Assembly: GCF_002897375.1 (NCBI RefSeq)
Contig: NZ_BFAG01000023.1
Coordinates: forward strand, 1 to 39,514
Origin: Deinococcus aerius
Lineage (GTDB): Bacteria > Deinococcota > Deinococci > Deinococcales > Deinococcaceae
DNA: 39,514 bases
Direction of reading: 5' to 3'
Shown in pieces: positions 1 to 11,406 of the stretch. The notes beneath the pieces were generated by a model. It made no database searches. It worked only from the letters and a program-made list of their open reading frames with translations, and had not been told where the DNA came from. A program made the translations under genes and the position numbers. Each line of letters opens with the position of its first letter. Position 1 is the stretch's first letter.

Positions 1-119
1 GGCCGAAATGCTTTCCGAAGTCTTGGGAAAGGCGGGCAAGACGGCCCGCTCCTGGGAAGAACCCCCCCGCCCCGCGCGGACTTCGTGGTCTCAACCCGGG
101 TGGAGTGCGGCGGCTCACC

Positions 120-125
120 TATACT
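120..125 (+). promoter_or_regulatory. Candidate -10 box of prfB
   Basis: TATACT lies 60 bp before the prfB start. No convincing -35 hexamer is seen 16-18 bp upstream. Bases 1-119 show no recognisable gene on either strand. Confidence 0.4.
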
Positions 126-185
126 CCTGAGCGGCATAAGCCCGCGCCCCGCCCAACGGGACTGCGCGGAAGGGAGGCACGCCCC

Positions 186-1281
<1,096 letters not shown>

Positions 1282-1302
1282 CCGCGGGAGGGCCGAATGG
1301 GG

Positions 1303-1330
1303 GGAGTCCAGGGGGACCCTCCTCTTTTTT
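1303..1330 (+). terminator. Intrinsic terminator after prfB
   Basis: A G+C-rich stem (GGAGTCC pairing with GGA and CTCC across a 2-nt bulge, 1303-1322) is followed by TC and six T residues (1325-1330). A longer-range alternative pairs GGAGGG 1287-1292 with CCCTCC 1317-1322. Confidence 0.7.
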
Positions 1331-1445
1331 GCGCTCCAGGTGAGCCTCCGACAGGTTTACGTGACAATTCCGCCTTTACAGTGGCGGTGGCTGACGCCCC
1401 CCTACCCGCCTCCCGCAAGGGGCGGCACGTCCTCCCTTTTTCCCT

Positions 1446-2429
1446 ATGGCTCCCATGACTGCTGACCGCTCCATCCCCGGTTACAAACTCCTCCACCTGC
1501 TGGGGCGAGGCCACACCTCGCTCGTGCATCTCGCGCAGGACGCGCGGGGGCAGCAGGTCGCCCTGAAAATCCCGCTGGAGGAGACGCTGCGCGCGCAGGA
1601 GGCCGCCGAGCGGTTCGGCAACGAGGTCCGGCTAACCCTCCAGTTCCGTCACCCCCATGTGGTGCAGGGGTACGCGGGCACCCCTTTCGGCCCGAAGGCC
1701 TTCGTGGCCGTGCGCTACTACCCCGAGGGCACCCTCTGCGACCTGCTGGCGGCCCGGGCGGGCGAGCGGCTGCCGCTGGAAGAAGCCCTGCGGCTGCTGG
1801 CGGACGTGGCCTCGGGGCTCACCTACCTGCACCGCCTGGGCGCCGTCCACCAGGACGTGAAGACGCAGAACGTGTACGTGGACGGCGGCCGCGCCGCGCT
1901 GGGGGACCTGGGCAGCGCGTACCTGACGGCGCAGGGGGGGCAGTCCAGCGGGAGCCCCTACTACATGGCCCCCGAAATCTACCGGGGCGAGAGCAGCAGC
2001 GCCGCCAGCGACGTGTACAGCCTCGGGGTGCTGGCCTATGAACTCCTCGGCGGTCAGCGGCCCCACCAGGGCGACACCTACGAGGACCTCATGGCCGCGC
2101 ACCTGACGCGCTTCGCCCCGCCCCTGCTGCGCCTCAACCCTGCCGTGCCGCGCGTGGTCGCCCGGCTGGTGGAACTCGCCCTCGCCAAGCGCCCGCAGGA
2201 CCGGCCCAAGGCGGACGCCCTGCGGCGCACGTTCCTGGCCGTACTGGGAGAAGTGCCCGAGGACGAGGGACCCGAGGAGGATGCCTGCCCCGGGGGAGCG
2301 GCCCCCGCACCCAGGCAGGTGGGCCGCCACGGGCAGTCGGCGCCAGCCCCATGTTCCCCCGAGACTTCCCCCACCGGGGAAAAGGTCGGCTCCCGCTGGA
2401 ATCCCTTCAGGCGCCGGAAGTCGTCCTGA
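1446..2429 (+). CDS. Soluble serine/threonine protein kinase (PknB-like, non-RD)
   Basis: Hanks-type kinase that would phosphorylate Ser/Thr on partner proteins. The domain fills residues 12-265: glycine-rich loop GRGHTS (20-25), ATP lysine in VALK (K41), catalytic loop HQDVKTQN (D137, N142), metal-binding DLG (154-156) in place of DFG, and APE (175-177) followed by ASDVYSLG. The arginine of the usual HRD is glutamine, so this is a non-RD kinase, a type often not controlled by activation-loop phosphorylation. Residues 266-327 are a low-complexity tail rich in Pro, Glu, Arg and Ser. No transmembrane helix or PASTA sensor is present, unlike PknB itself, so it should be cytosolic. There is no clear ribosome-binding site; ATG 1455 is an equally possible start. 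Its 3' end overlaps the convergent acetyltransferase gene by 23 bp. Substrates cannot be inferred. Confidence 0.9.
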   Translation: MAPMTADRSIPGYKLLHLLGRGHTSLVHLAQDARGQQVALKIPLEETLRAQEAAERFGNEVRLTLQFRHPHVVQGYAGTPFGPKAFVAVRYYPEGTLCDLLAARAGERLPLEEALRLLADVASGLTYLHRLGAVHQDVKTQNVYVDGGRAALGDLGSAYLTAQGGQSSGSPYYMAPEIYRGESSSAASDVYSLGVLAYELLGGQRPHQGDTYEDLMAAHLTRFAPPLLRLNPAVPRVVARLVELALAKRPQDRPKADALRRTFLAVLGEVPEDEGPEEDACPGGAAPAPRQVGRHGQSAPAPCSPETSPTGEKVGSRWNPFRRRKSS

Positions 2430-3357
2430 GCGGCAGGTGCAGCTCGTAGCGTCCGGGCCGGGGCTCGAATCCCAGGCGGCGGTTCACGGCGAGCATGGGC
2501 GCGTTGGAGCTGTGGTTGTTCGTCCGCATGACGGTCAGCCCGGCCTCCCGCGCCCGGCGGATCGCGTGCAGCTTGAGGGGCAGCGCGAGGCCGCGCCCGC
2601 GTGCCCGCGGGTGGGTCGCGGTGAGTTCGTTGTAGGCCAGGTCCCGGTGCTGGACCATCGCCGTTGTGCCCAGCCACTCCCCGTCCGGTCCCGCGGCGAG
2701 GATGAGCCAGTCGGGGCGCGGGTCATGGTCGAGGTGCAGAATCCCGCGCACCTGGCCCAGGGACCACCGCGGAAGGCCGGCCAGGTCGGGCGTCTCGGTC
2801 AACCGGTCCGCGGCGAAGTTCAGGTAACGCTCGAGTGTCGCCCCGTCTGCCCCGCTCAGGTCCGTGAAGGTCACGCCCTGCGCCTCTGCCCGCGCGAGGG
2901 CGTCCAGGTGCGGCGTCTCGTCGAAGGTGGCGAGGTCAAGTTCCGAGGCGAAGCGGTGCGCGTGTTCGTGAAAGCCCCGGCGTTCGGCCCAGGCCCGGCT
3001 GGGGGCGTCCGTATCATCCACATCGGCGACGAGGCCAGAGGCGCCCGCTTCCCGAACAGTCTGCTCCACGCCCTCCCACAGGGCCCGGCCTACACCCCAG
3101 CCCCGCGCCTCCGGCAGAACGAAGAGGCGGGCGTGCAGAAACCCCGGCGGGTCGAAGGGAAAGAAGTGCAGCAGAGCCCCGCCCCACACCTCTCCAGCCT
3201 CCTGCGCCACCCAGCGGCGGCTGAAGTGCGTGGGGTCTCGGCGGGCGTCCTCGGCCCGCACGCCTTCGGCGGTGAGGGGATGACCCGTGACGGCCGTGAC
3301 CAGGGCGGCCCAGGCCGGTGCGTCCTCATCCCGGTAGGGGCGAATCCGGGGCGTCAT
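2407..3357 (-). CDS. GNAT family N-acetyltransferase, tandem GNAT domains
   Basis: Acetyl-CoA-dependent N-acetyltransferase family protein of 316 residues, twice the size of one GNAT domain. The N-terminal half has the acetyl-CoA loop in LPEARGWGVGRALW (about residues 81-94). The C-terminal half has a second loop in HPRARGRGLALPLKLH, followed by the beta-5/alpha-4 signature NHSSNAPMLAVNRRLGF, typical of an intact GNAT fold. The C-terminal domain looks the more complete, and this two-domain layout occurs in GNAT proteins of varied specificity. The start ATG (3355-3357) overlaps the stop of the upstream DinB-like gene as ATGA, so the two are probably translated from one mRNA. The acceptor substrate (antibiotic, polyamine, peptide or other) cannot be read from the sequence. 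Confidence 0.88.
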   Translation of the reverse strand: MTPRIRPYRDEDAPAWAALVTAVTGHPLTAEGVRAEDARRDPTHFSRRWVAQEAGEVWGGALLHFFPFDPPGFLHARLFVLPEARGWGVGRALWEGVEQTVREAGASGLVADVDDTDAPSRAWAERRGFHEHAHRFASELDLATFDETPHLDALARAEAQGVTFTDLSGADGATLERYLNFAADRLTETPDLAGLPRWSLGQVRGILHLDHDPRPDWLILAAGPDGEWLGTTAMVQHRDLAYNELTATHPRARGRGLALPLKLHAIRRAREAGLTVMRTNNHSSNAPMLAVNRRLGFEPRPGRYELHLPLRTTSGA

Positions 3358-3860
3358 GCCGCGCCCTCCACCGCCTTCACCATCTGCCGAATCGCCCCCA
3401 GGTGGTAGGCGACGTGGGCCACCCCGCCCGTCAGTCCGCCCGTCGCGTCACCGTTGGCGGGAAGATCAGCCCGAGTGCGGGCAAACGCCACCAGTTCCTC
3501 GTAGGCCCGACGGACCCGCGCCCGCACCGCCTGCCATTCTTCCCCGCTCACCTGCGCGGGCTGGAAACTGCCCTTCCAGTCGAAGGGGCCCCGGTCGCCG
3601 TCGCGTTCCCAGCGCACGATGACCTCCATGTGGAAGGCGGTATGCGCCGCGTGTCCGGCAATCGTCGAGCCGTTTACGTCCCGGCTGGCCTGCTCGGCGC
3701 TCAGCGCCTCCAGGGTGGCGAGCAGGCCGTGATTGCCGCTGCCATCGGCCCCCGTGCCGTCCAGAAAAGCGGTCCCCTGGCCGGGCGTGCCCCCCTCCAC
3801 CGCCTCTTTCAGGATGTCGAGGATGCCCTCTAACCAGTTTTGTTCCACCTGTTCGGTCAT
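3354..3860 (-). CDS. DinB/YfiT-like four-helix-bundle protein
   Basis: 168-residue predicted metal-binding helical bundle of the DinB/YfiT superfamily. These proteins are damage-associated or thiol-dependent transferases in various bacteria and are greatly expanded in Deinococcus. Conserved histidines lie in GHAAHTAFHMEV in the middle and in GGVAHVAYHLGAIRQM near the C-terminus, matching the helix-borne His ligands of the fold. ATG at 3858-3860 is chosen because a TANNNT -10 box (TACGCT on the minus strand, 3866-3871) sits 5 nt upstream, which suits a leaderless mRNA; the open frame continues further upstream to 3965. The stop overlaps the start of the GNAT gene by 4 bp. No RDRM-like palindrome was seen upstream, so damage induction is not supported. 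Enzymatic activity is unknown. Confidence 0.8.
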   Translation of the reverse strand: MTEQVEQNWLEGILDILKEAVEGGTPGQGTAFLDGTGADGSGNHGLLATLEALSAEQASRDVNGSTIAGHAAHTAFHMEVIVRWERDGDRGPFDWKGSFQPAQVSGEEWQAVRARVRRAYEELVAFARTRADLPANGDATGGLTGGVAHVAYHLGAIRQMVKAVEGAA

Positions 3861-3865
3861 GCCCC

Positions 3866-3871
3866 AGCGTA
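3866..3871 (-). promoter_or_regulatory. Leaderless-type -10 box, DinB/GNAT operon
   Basis: TACGCT on the minus strand, 5 nt before the DinB-like ATG. The upstream -35 region is weak. Confidence 0.55.
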
Positions 3872-3909
3872 CCGGGCGGAACGGCCCTCCCCAATCGTCC
3901 GGCTGGCTC

Positions 3910-3938
3910 TGGCAACGGGGCCTCTCCTCTGCTAGAGT
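3910..3938 (+). promoter_or_regulatory. Candidate promoter of rpsF
   Basis: TGGCAA (3910-3915), a 17-bp spacer and TAGAGT (3933-3938). The -35 box is a poor match, so only the -10 is persuasive. Confidence 0.4.
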
Positions 3939-4001
3939 CTCCAGTTGCGCCGCCCGGCGAGGCACGACCCTGCCTGAGCGCGGCAGAAAGAGAGGTGAAT
4001 C

Positions 4002-4310
<309 letters not shown>

Positions 4311-4314
4311 GCCG

Positions 4315-4331
4315 TTATGCCGTTGACGTAA
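4315..4331 (+). promoter_or_regulatory. Radiation/desiccation response motif (RDRM) of ssb
   Basis: The 17-mer TTATGCCGTTGACGTAA matches the Deinococcus RDRM consensus TTATGTCATTGACATAA at 14 of 17 positions, with the left half-site perfect. It overlaps the -35 hexamer of the ssb promoter, the expected position for repression by DdrO, which the metalloprotease IrrE/PprI cleaves after irradiation or desiccation. ssb is a known member of this regulon in Deinococcus species. Confidence 0.88.
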
Positions 4332-4351
4332 CGATTGTGCCCTGTTATTCT
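4323..4351 (+). promoter_or_regulatory. Strong sigma-70-type promoter of ssb
   Basis: TTGACG (4323-4328), a 17-bp spacer and TATTCT (4346-4351): one mismatch to consensus in the -35 and two in the -10. The RDRM covers the whole -35 box. Transcription should start near 4358, giving a leader of about 70 nt. Confidence 0.85.
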
Positions 4352-4374
4352 TTGGTCAACCCGCAAGGGCCACA

Positions 4375-5343
<969 letters not shown>

Positions 5344-5364
5344 AGCAGGTCCTGAGGAACCCAC

Positions 5365-5640
<276 letters not shown>

Positions 5641-5652
5641 GGAGACTGGGCC

Positions 5653-6093
<441 letters not shown>

Positions 6094-6111
6094 GACGGCG
6101 CAGCAAGGAAG

Positions 6112-6136
6112 GCCCCGGCGAACGCTGGGGCTTTTT
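6112..6136 (+). terminator. Intrinsic terminator after rplI
   Basis: An 8-bp stem GCCCCGGC (6112-6119) / GCTGGGGC (6124-6131) with one G-U pair, the tetraloop GAAC and TTTTT (6132-6136). Confidence 0.9.
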
Positions 6137-6189
6137 GCGTGGGGAGGGGGAGCCACGGTGGCGAAGCGGGCAGGTGCTTACCCTGGGTC

Positions 6190-6804
6190 ATGCGTCGCGC
6201 TTTTGCCGCCCTGCTCCTGCTCTTCCCGCCATCCGCCCTCGCGCAGTCGGGCTCCGTTCCAGAGGGCCTGACGCCCGCCCTGCTCGCCCAGCTCCGGGCG
6301 GGAGGGCTGGTGCTGTACTTCCGCCACTTCGATACGGAGGGGGCCGACGCCCCCCGGGTGGACCTGCGCGACTGCGCCACCCAGCGGAACCTGAGCGAAC
6401 AGGGCCGCGCGAACGCCCGCGAGGTCGGGCAACTTCTGCGGGAGCTGCGTGTCCCCGTCGGCACCGTGCTGAGCGGCGAGTATTGCCGCAACCGGAACAG
6501 CGCCACGCTGCTTGCCGGACGGGTGACGCCCACCCCCGCCCTGAACAACCCCTACTTCCGCACGGGAACGGAGGCGGACCGGCAGCGGGTGATCGCCAAC
6601 CTTCGCGCCCTGCTCAGGACGCCACCCCGCGCGGGCACGAACACGGTCATTGTCACGCACGAGCAGAACCTGCGCCTGACGACGGGCTGGATGCTGGCGG
6701 AGGGGGAGGCGGCGGTGTTGAAACCCGCTGCGGACGGCAGCTTTACCGTCCTGGCAAGGATCAGGCCGGAGGACTGGAAGGCGGCGCTGAAGCTCGGACG
6801 CTGA
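6190..6804 (+). CDS. Secreted histidine phosphatase superfamily protein
   Basis: 204-residue protein of the histidine phosphatase (phosphoglycerate mutase-like) superfamily, which transfers phosphate through a phospho-histidine. A signal peptide covers about residues 1-19 (MRRAFAALLLLFPPSALAQ), so it should act in the periplasm. The catalytic RH pair lies in YFRHFDTEG, where the usual RHG is RHF. NLSEQGRANA and LSGEYCRNRNSA follow in the expected places, and the second catalytic histidine is in VIVTHEQNL. The start ATG 6190 is chosen to give the signal peptide; the frame stays open back to 6139. It stands alone between the rplI terminator and the hydrolase gene. The substrate is unknown; SixA-like and phytase-like relatives exist. 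Confidence 0.85.
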   Translation: MRRAFAALLLLFPPSALAQSGSVPEGLTPALLAQLRAGGLVLYFRHFDTEGADAPRVDLRDCATQRNLSEQGRANAREVGQLLRELRVPVGTVLSGEYCRNRNSATLLAGRVTPTPALNNPYFRTGTEADRQRVIANLRALLRTPPRAGTNTVIVTHEQNLRLTTGWMLAEGEAAVLKPAADGSFTVLARIRPEDWKAALKLGR

Positions 6805-6895
6805 CCCTCACGCCGTGCCCTGAGCCCCCCGACTTTGCGCGCCCGCTGACAGCCTCCAGCCCTGCCGCCGGGTACGGTGGGGCCGGAGGTTTCCC

Positions 6896-7650
6896 ATGCT
6901 CAAGCACACGCTGACGCTGGCCGCCCTCGCCCTTTCCTCCCTCGCGCTCGGTCAGGCGGTGAAGGGATCGGTCAGGCGGTGAAGGGAACTGACGTGACCG
7001 TGACGAGTGGTGGGAGGGCCTACAAGAGCTATCTCGCCGCGCCCGCCTCGGCCACGCGCAAGCCCGCCGTCATCCTGCTGCACTCCTTCCGGGGGCTGGA
7101 GCAGGGCTACCGCGACCTGGTGGACGAGATGGCGGCGGCGGGCTTCGTGACGCTCGCGCTGGGCTGGCAAACCTTCGAGCAGGAGCCCAGCGACGTGACG
7201 GTGAAGACGCTCGTGGAGGACGGCCTGAAGTACCTCGCGGCGCGCAACGACGTGAACATCAATGCCGTCGGCCTGACAGGTTTCTGCGCGGGTGGGCGCT
7301 ACACCATGCTGCTGCTCCCGCAGATGAAGGGGTTCAAGGCGGGCGTGGCGTGGTACGGCTTCCCGGATCAGGGCGGGACGGCGGCCAAACCGCAGGCTCC
7401 GAGTGCCTTTATCAACCAATTGACGGCGCTCATGCTGATCATCCACGGGACGCGGGATCAGCCCAGCCCCATCGCCACCATCTACGCCTACGCGGGAAAG
7501 CTGGACGCCGCGAACAAGAAGTTCAAGCTCAGCGTGTATCAGGGCGAGCCCCACAGTTTTCTGCTTCAGAACAGCCGGATTGCCGACACCTTCGCCAGCC
7601 GCGACGCCCGGCGCGACATGTTGAACTACTTCCGCGAGTACCTGCGCTGA
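6896..7650 (+). CDS. Dienelactone hydrolase family protein, signal peptide frameshifted
   Basis: An alpha/beta hydrolase of the dienelactone hydrolase family. The mature part reads intact in the frame ending at 7650: nucleophile Cys in GFCAGGRYTM, acid in HGTRDQPSP and His in GEPHSF. Upstream, ATG 6896 behind GGAGG encodes a good signal peptide (MLKHTLTLAALALSSLALG) in a different frame, which stops at TGA 6980-6982. Between the two lies a perfect tandem duplication of 20 bp (6948-6967, 6968-6987). Removing one copy joins signal peptide and enzyme in a single 244-codon frame (...GQAVKGTDVTVTSGG). As sequenced, full-length export should fail; a cytosolic product could start at GTG 6979. This is either a real slippage mutation, possibly reversible, or a sequencing or assembly error. 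Substrate unknown. Confidence 0.85.
6948..6987 (+). repeat. 20-bp perfect tandem duplication
   Basis: Two identical copies of TCGGTCAGGCGGTGAAGGGA (6948-6967 and 6968-6987). Twenty is not a multiple of three, so the second copy shifts the hydrolase reading frame. Confidence 0.97.
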
Positions 7651-7721
7651 GAGTGGGGCCTCCCGGTCATTCAGGGCTACAGTAGGGGCACCAATTCCCA
7701 GTTCTTCCCGGAGGTGCCCCC

Positions 7722-9278
7722 ATGAAGACGCCCCTCACCCCGCTTGACCTCGTCCGGCGCGGCCTCAAAACTTACCCGCAGCGGACCGCCGTGACCCAGC
7801 CGGGCGGCCCCTCCTTCACCTACCGCGAGTGGGGCGAGCGCATCTACCGCCTGGCGCGGGCGCTGGGGGAGGCAGTTCCCCCGGGCTCGCGGGCAGCGGT
7901 CCTGTCCCCGAATACCCACCACGGCCTCCTGACCTACGCGGGGGTGCCGTGGTCGGGCCGCGTCCTCGTACCCCTGAACACCCGCCTCACCCCGCCTGAA
8001 TATGCCTTCCAACTCCGGCACGCGCGGGTCTCCCTCGTCCTGGCCGATGCCACGCTGGCCCCCAAGGTGGAGGAGACCTGCCGCGAGCTGGGCATTCCCC
8101 TCTGGGTGCTGGGCGAGGGGAGCGACTTCGAGGATCGCCTGGGCGAGCAGGACCCCTCTCCCCTGCCCTACGCAGTCGCCGATGAGGACGACACCATCAC
8201 GATTAACTACACCTCGGGCACGACGAGCAGCCCCAAGGGCGTCATGCTCACGCACCGGAACACGATGCTCAACGCGGTCGAGACGATCTATAACTTCCGG
8301 TTCGATCAGGACAGTGTGTACCTGCACACCCTCCCCGACTTCCACGCGAACGGGTGGGGCGGGGTGTGGAGCCCCTTCGGCGTGGGGGCGACGCACGTGA
8401 CCTTGCCCGTCCTGCGCGGCGACACGATTCACGACGCCATTCACGCGTTCGGGGTGACGCACCTCGCCGCCGCGCCGACCGTGCTGAGCATGATCACCGA
8501 CCCCGCCACCGCCCGAACCACACCCCGCCGAGTGCGCGTGGCGACGGCGGGCAGCCCTCCCCACGCCCGGACCATCGCCGATATGGACGCCCTGGGCTTC
8601 GACGTGCTTCAGGTCTATGGCCTGACGGAGACCAGCCCGCTCATCACGGTGGCCGAACTCTCGGAGGCCGAGCGGGCGCTGCCCACACCCCAGCGCGCCG
8701 CCCTGACCGCCAAGCAGGGCTTCGAGATGCTGCTCGCCGGGGAGGTGGAGGTCATGACGCCCGAGCTGACCCCCATCCCCCACGACGGGCAGACCCTCGG
8801 CGAGATCATGGTGCGCGGCAATCTCGTGATGAAGGGCTACCTCGACAACCCGGAGGCGACGGCCAAGGCGTTCGAGGGCGGCTGGTTCCACACGGGGGAT
8901 GTGGCGGTTGTCCACCCCGACGGGCGCATCGAGATTCGGGACCGCAACAAGGACGTGATCATCTCGGGCGGCGAGAACATCAGCTCGGTCGAGGTGGAGG
9001 GCGTGCTGTACGCGCACCCCGCCGTGCGCGAGGCCGTGGTCGTTTCCCGCCCCGACGAGCGGTGGGGGGAGGTGCCCTGCGCTTTTATCGCCCTGCACGC
9101 GGGGCGGGCGGCGAGCCCCGAAGACCTCGACGCGCATGTGCGCCAGCAGCTCGCCGGGTACAAGGCGCCCAAGCACTACGTGTTCCGCGACGAGTTGCCC
9201 AAGACGGCGAGCGGCAAGTTCCAGAAGTTCCTGTTGCGCCGGGAACTGTGGGAGGGGCGGGAACGGGCGGTGAACTAG
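7722..9278 (+). CDS. AMP-forming acyl-CoA synthetase
   Basis: 518-residue member of the ANL superfamily that activates a carboxylic acid to acyl-AMP and then acyl-CoA. Motifs appear in order: the phosphate loop YTSGTTSSPKGVMLTHRN (about residues 164-181), VYGLTETSP (A5), the ribose-binding aspartate in GWFHTGDVAVVHPDGRIEIRDRNKD (A7/A8), ISGGENISSVEVE (hinge) and the C-terminal catalytic lysine in LPKTASGKFQK (A10). The short N-terminus and the PDFHANGWGG segment fit the medium/long-chain fatty acyl-CoA ligase group. GGAGG precedes ATG 7722, and TACAGT at 7678-7683 is a plausible -10. A hairpin terminator follows. The chain-length preference cannot be told from sequence alone. Confidence 0.93.
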   Translation: MKTPLTPLDLVRRGLKTYPQRTAVTQPGGPSFTYREWGERIYRLARALGEAVPPGSRAAVLSPNTHHGLLTYAGVPWSGRVLVPLNTRLTPPEYAFQLRHARVSLVLADATLAPKVEETCRELGIPLWVLGEGSDFEDRLGEQDPSPLPYAVADEDDTITINYTSGTTSSPKGVMLTHRNTMLNAVETIYNFRFDQDSVYLHTLPDFHANGWGGVWSPFGVGATHVTLPVLRGDTIHDAIHAFGVTHLAAAPTVLSMITDPATARTTPRRVRVATAGSPPHARTIADMDALGFDVLQVYGLTETSPLITVAELSEAERALPTPQRAALTAKQGFEMLLAGEVEVMTPELTPIPHDGQTLGEIMVRGNLVMKGYLDNPEATAKAFEGGWFHTGDVAVVHPDGRIEIRDRNKDVIISGGENISSVEVEGVLYAHPAVREAVVVSRPDERWGEVPCAFIALHAGRAASPEDLDAHVRQQLAGYKAPKHYVFRDELPKTASGKFQKFLLRRELWEGRERAVN

Positions 9279-9290
9279 GGGAGAACTTTC

Positions 9291-9320
9291 AGAGCGCCGC
9301 CTGAGTCATGGCGGCGCTCT
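9291..9320 (+). terminator. Hairpin after the acyl-CoA synthetase
   Basis: A perfect 11-bp stem AGAGCGCCGCC (9291-9301) / GGCGGCGCTCT (9310-9320) with an 8-nt loop, followed by CCCTTTCC rather than a clean T-run. Termination is likely but not certain. Confidence 0.65.
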
Positions 9321-9362
9321 CCCTTTCCCCACCCGCCCCCGGTTCCCCCCGGGGTGCCGCGC

Positions 9363-9368
9363 TAGACT
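9363..9368 (+). promoter_or_regulatory. Candidate -10 box of rny
   Basis: TAGACT, about 112 bp before the rny start. The -35 region is not recognisable. If used, it gives a leader of about 105 nt. Confidence 0.4.
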
Positions 9369-9480
9369 GTCGGGGAGTGTTCGCACTCGTACCACAACCA
9401 CTTTTTCTGACACTTCTCGGGGCGTGCCCATGAGCCGCGCTGATGGACACCCCCACATTCGACCGAAAGGAAGGGCCAAC

Positions 9481-11169
<1,689 letters not shown>

Positions 11170-11186
11170 GGGAAGAGACAGGGGAA

Positions 11187-11216
11187 GGGGCGACCACGCG
11201 GCGTGCGGGTCGCCCC
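11187..11216. terminator. Hairpin between convergent rny and baeRF genes
   Basis: GGGGCGACC (11187-11195) pairs perfectly with GGTCGCCCC (11208-11216). Neither flank has a strong T-run, though both are modestly T/C-rich. It could stop transcription from either side. Confidence 0.5.
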
Positions 11217-11309
11217 AAGCTTTGATCTCCACTCTGTCCCACTTCTGGAAGCTGCGCTGATGGGGCGATGTCGCCGGGTGGGCGCCCCCTCACCCCTGGC
11301 TGCGCCAGG

Positions 11310-11332
11310 CCCTCTCCCACGGGGGGAGAGGG
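11310..11332. repeat. Intergenic palindrome, CCCTCTCCC family
   Basis: CCCTCTCCC (11310-11318) and GGGAGAGGG (11324-11332), preceded by CCCCTCACCCC. The same arrangement recurs at 17958-17993. Confidence 0.75.
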
Positions 11333-11406
11333 TCAACCAGGCTACGCACCAGAGCGTTGTCCTGGGTCGAGATCAAAGCCTGGGGTTACCCGTCTCTCCT
11401 TCGTGG

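Noticed and set aside
1..119. Possible gene end at the left edge
   Set aside because: Short frames can be read on both strands, but none has recognisable sequence; too little to call.
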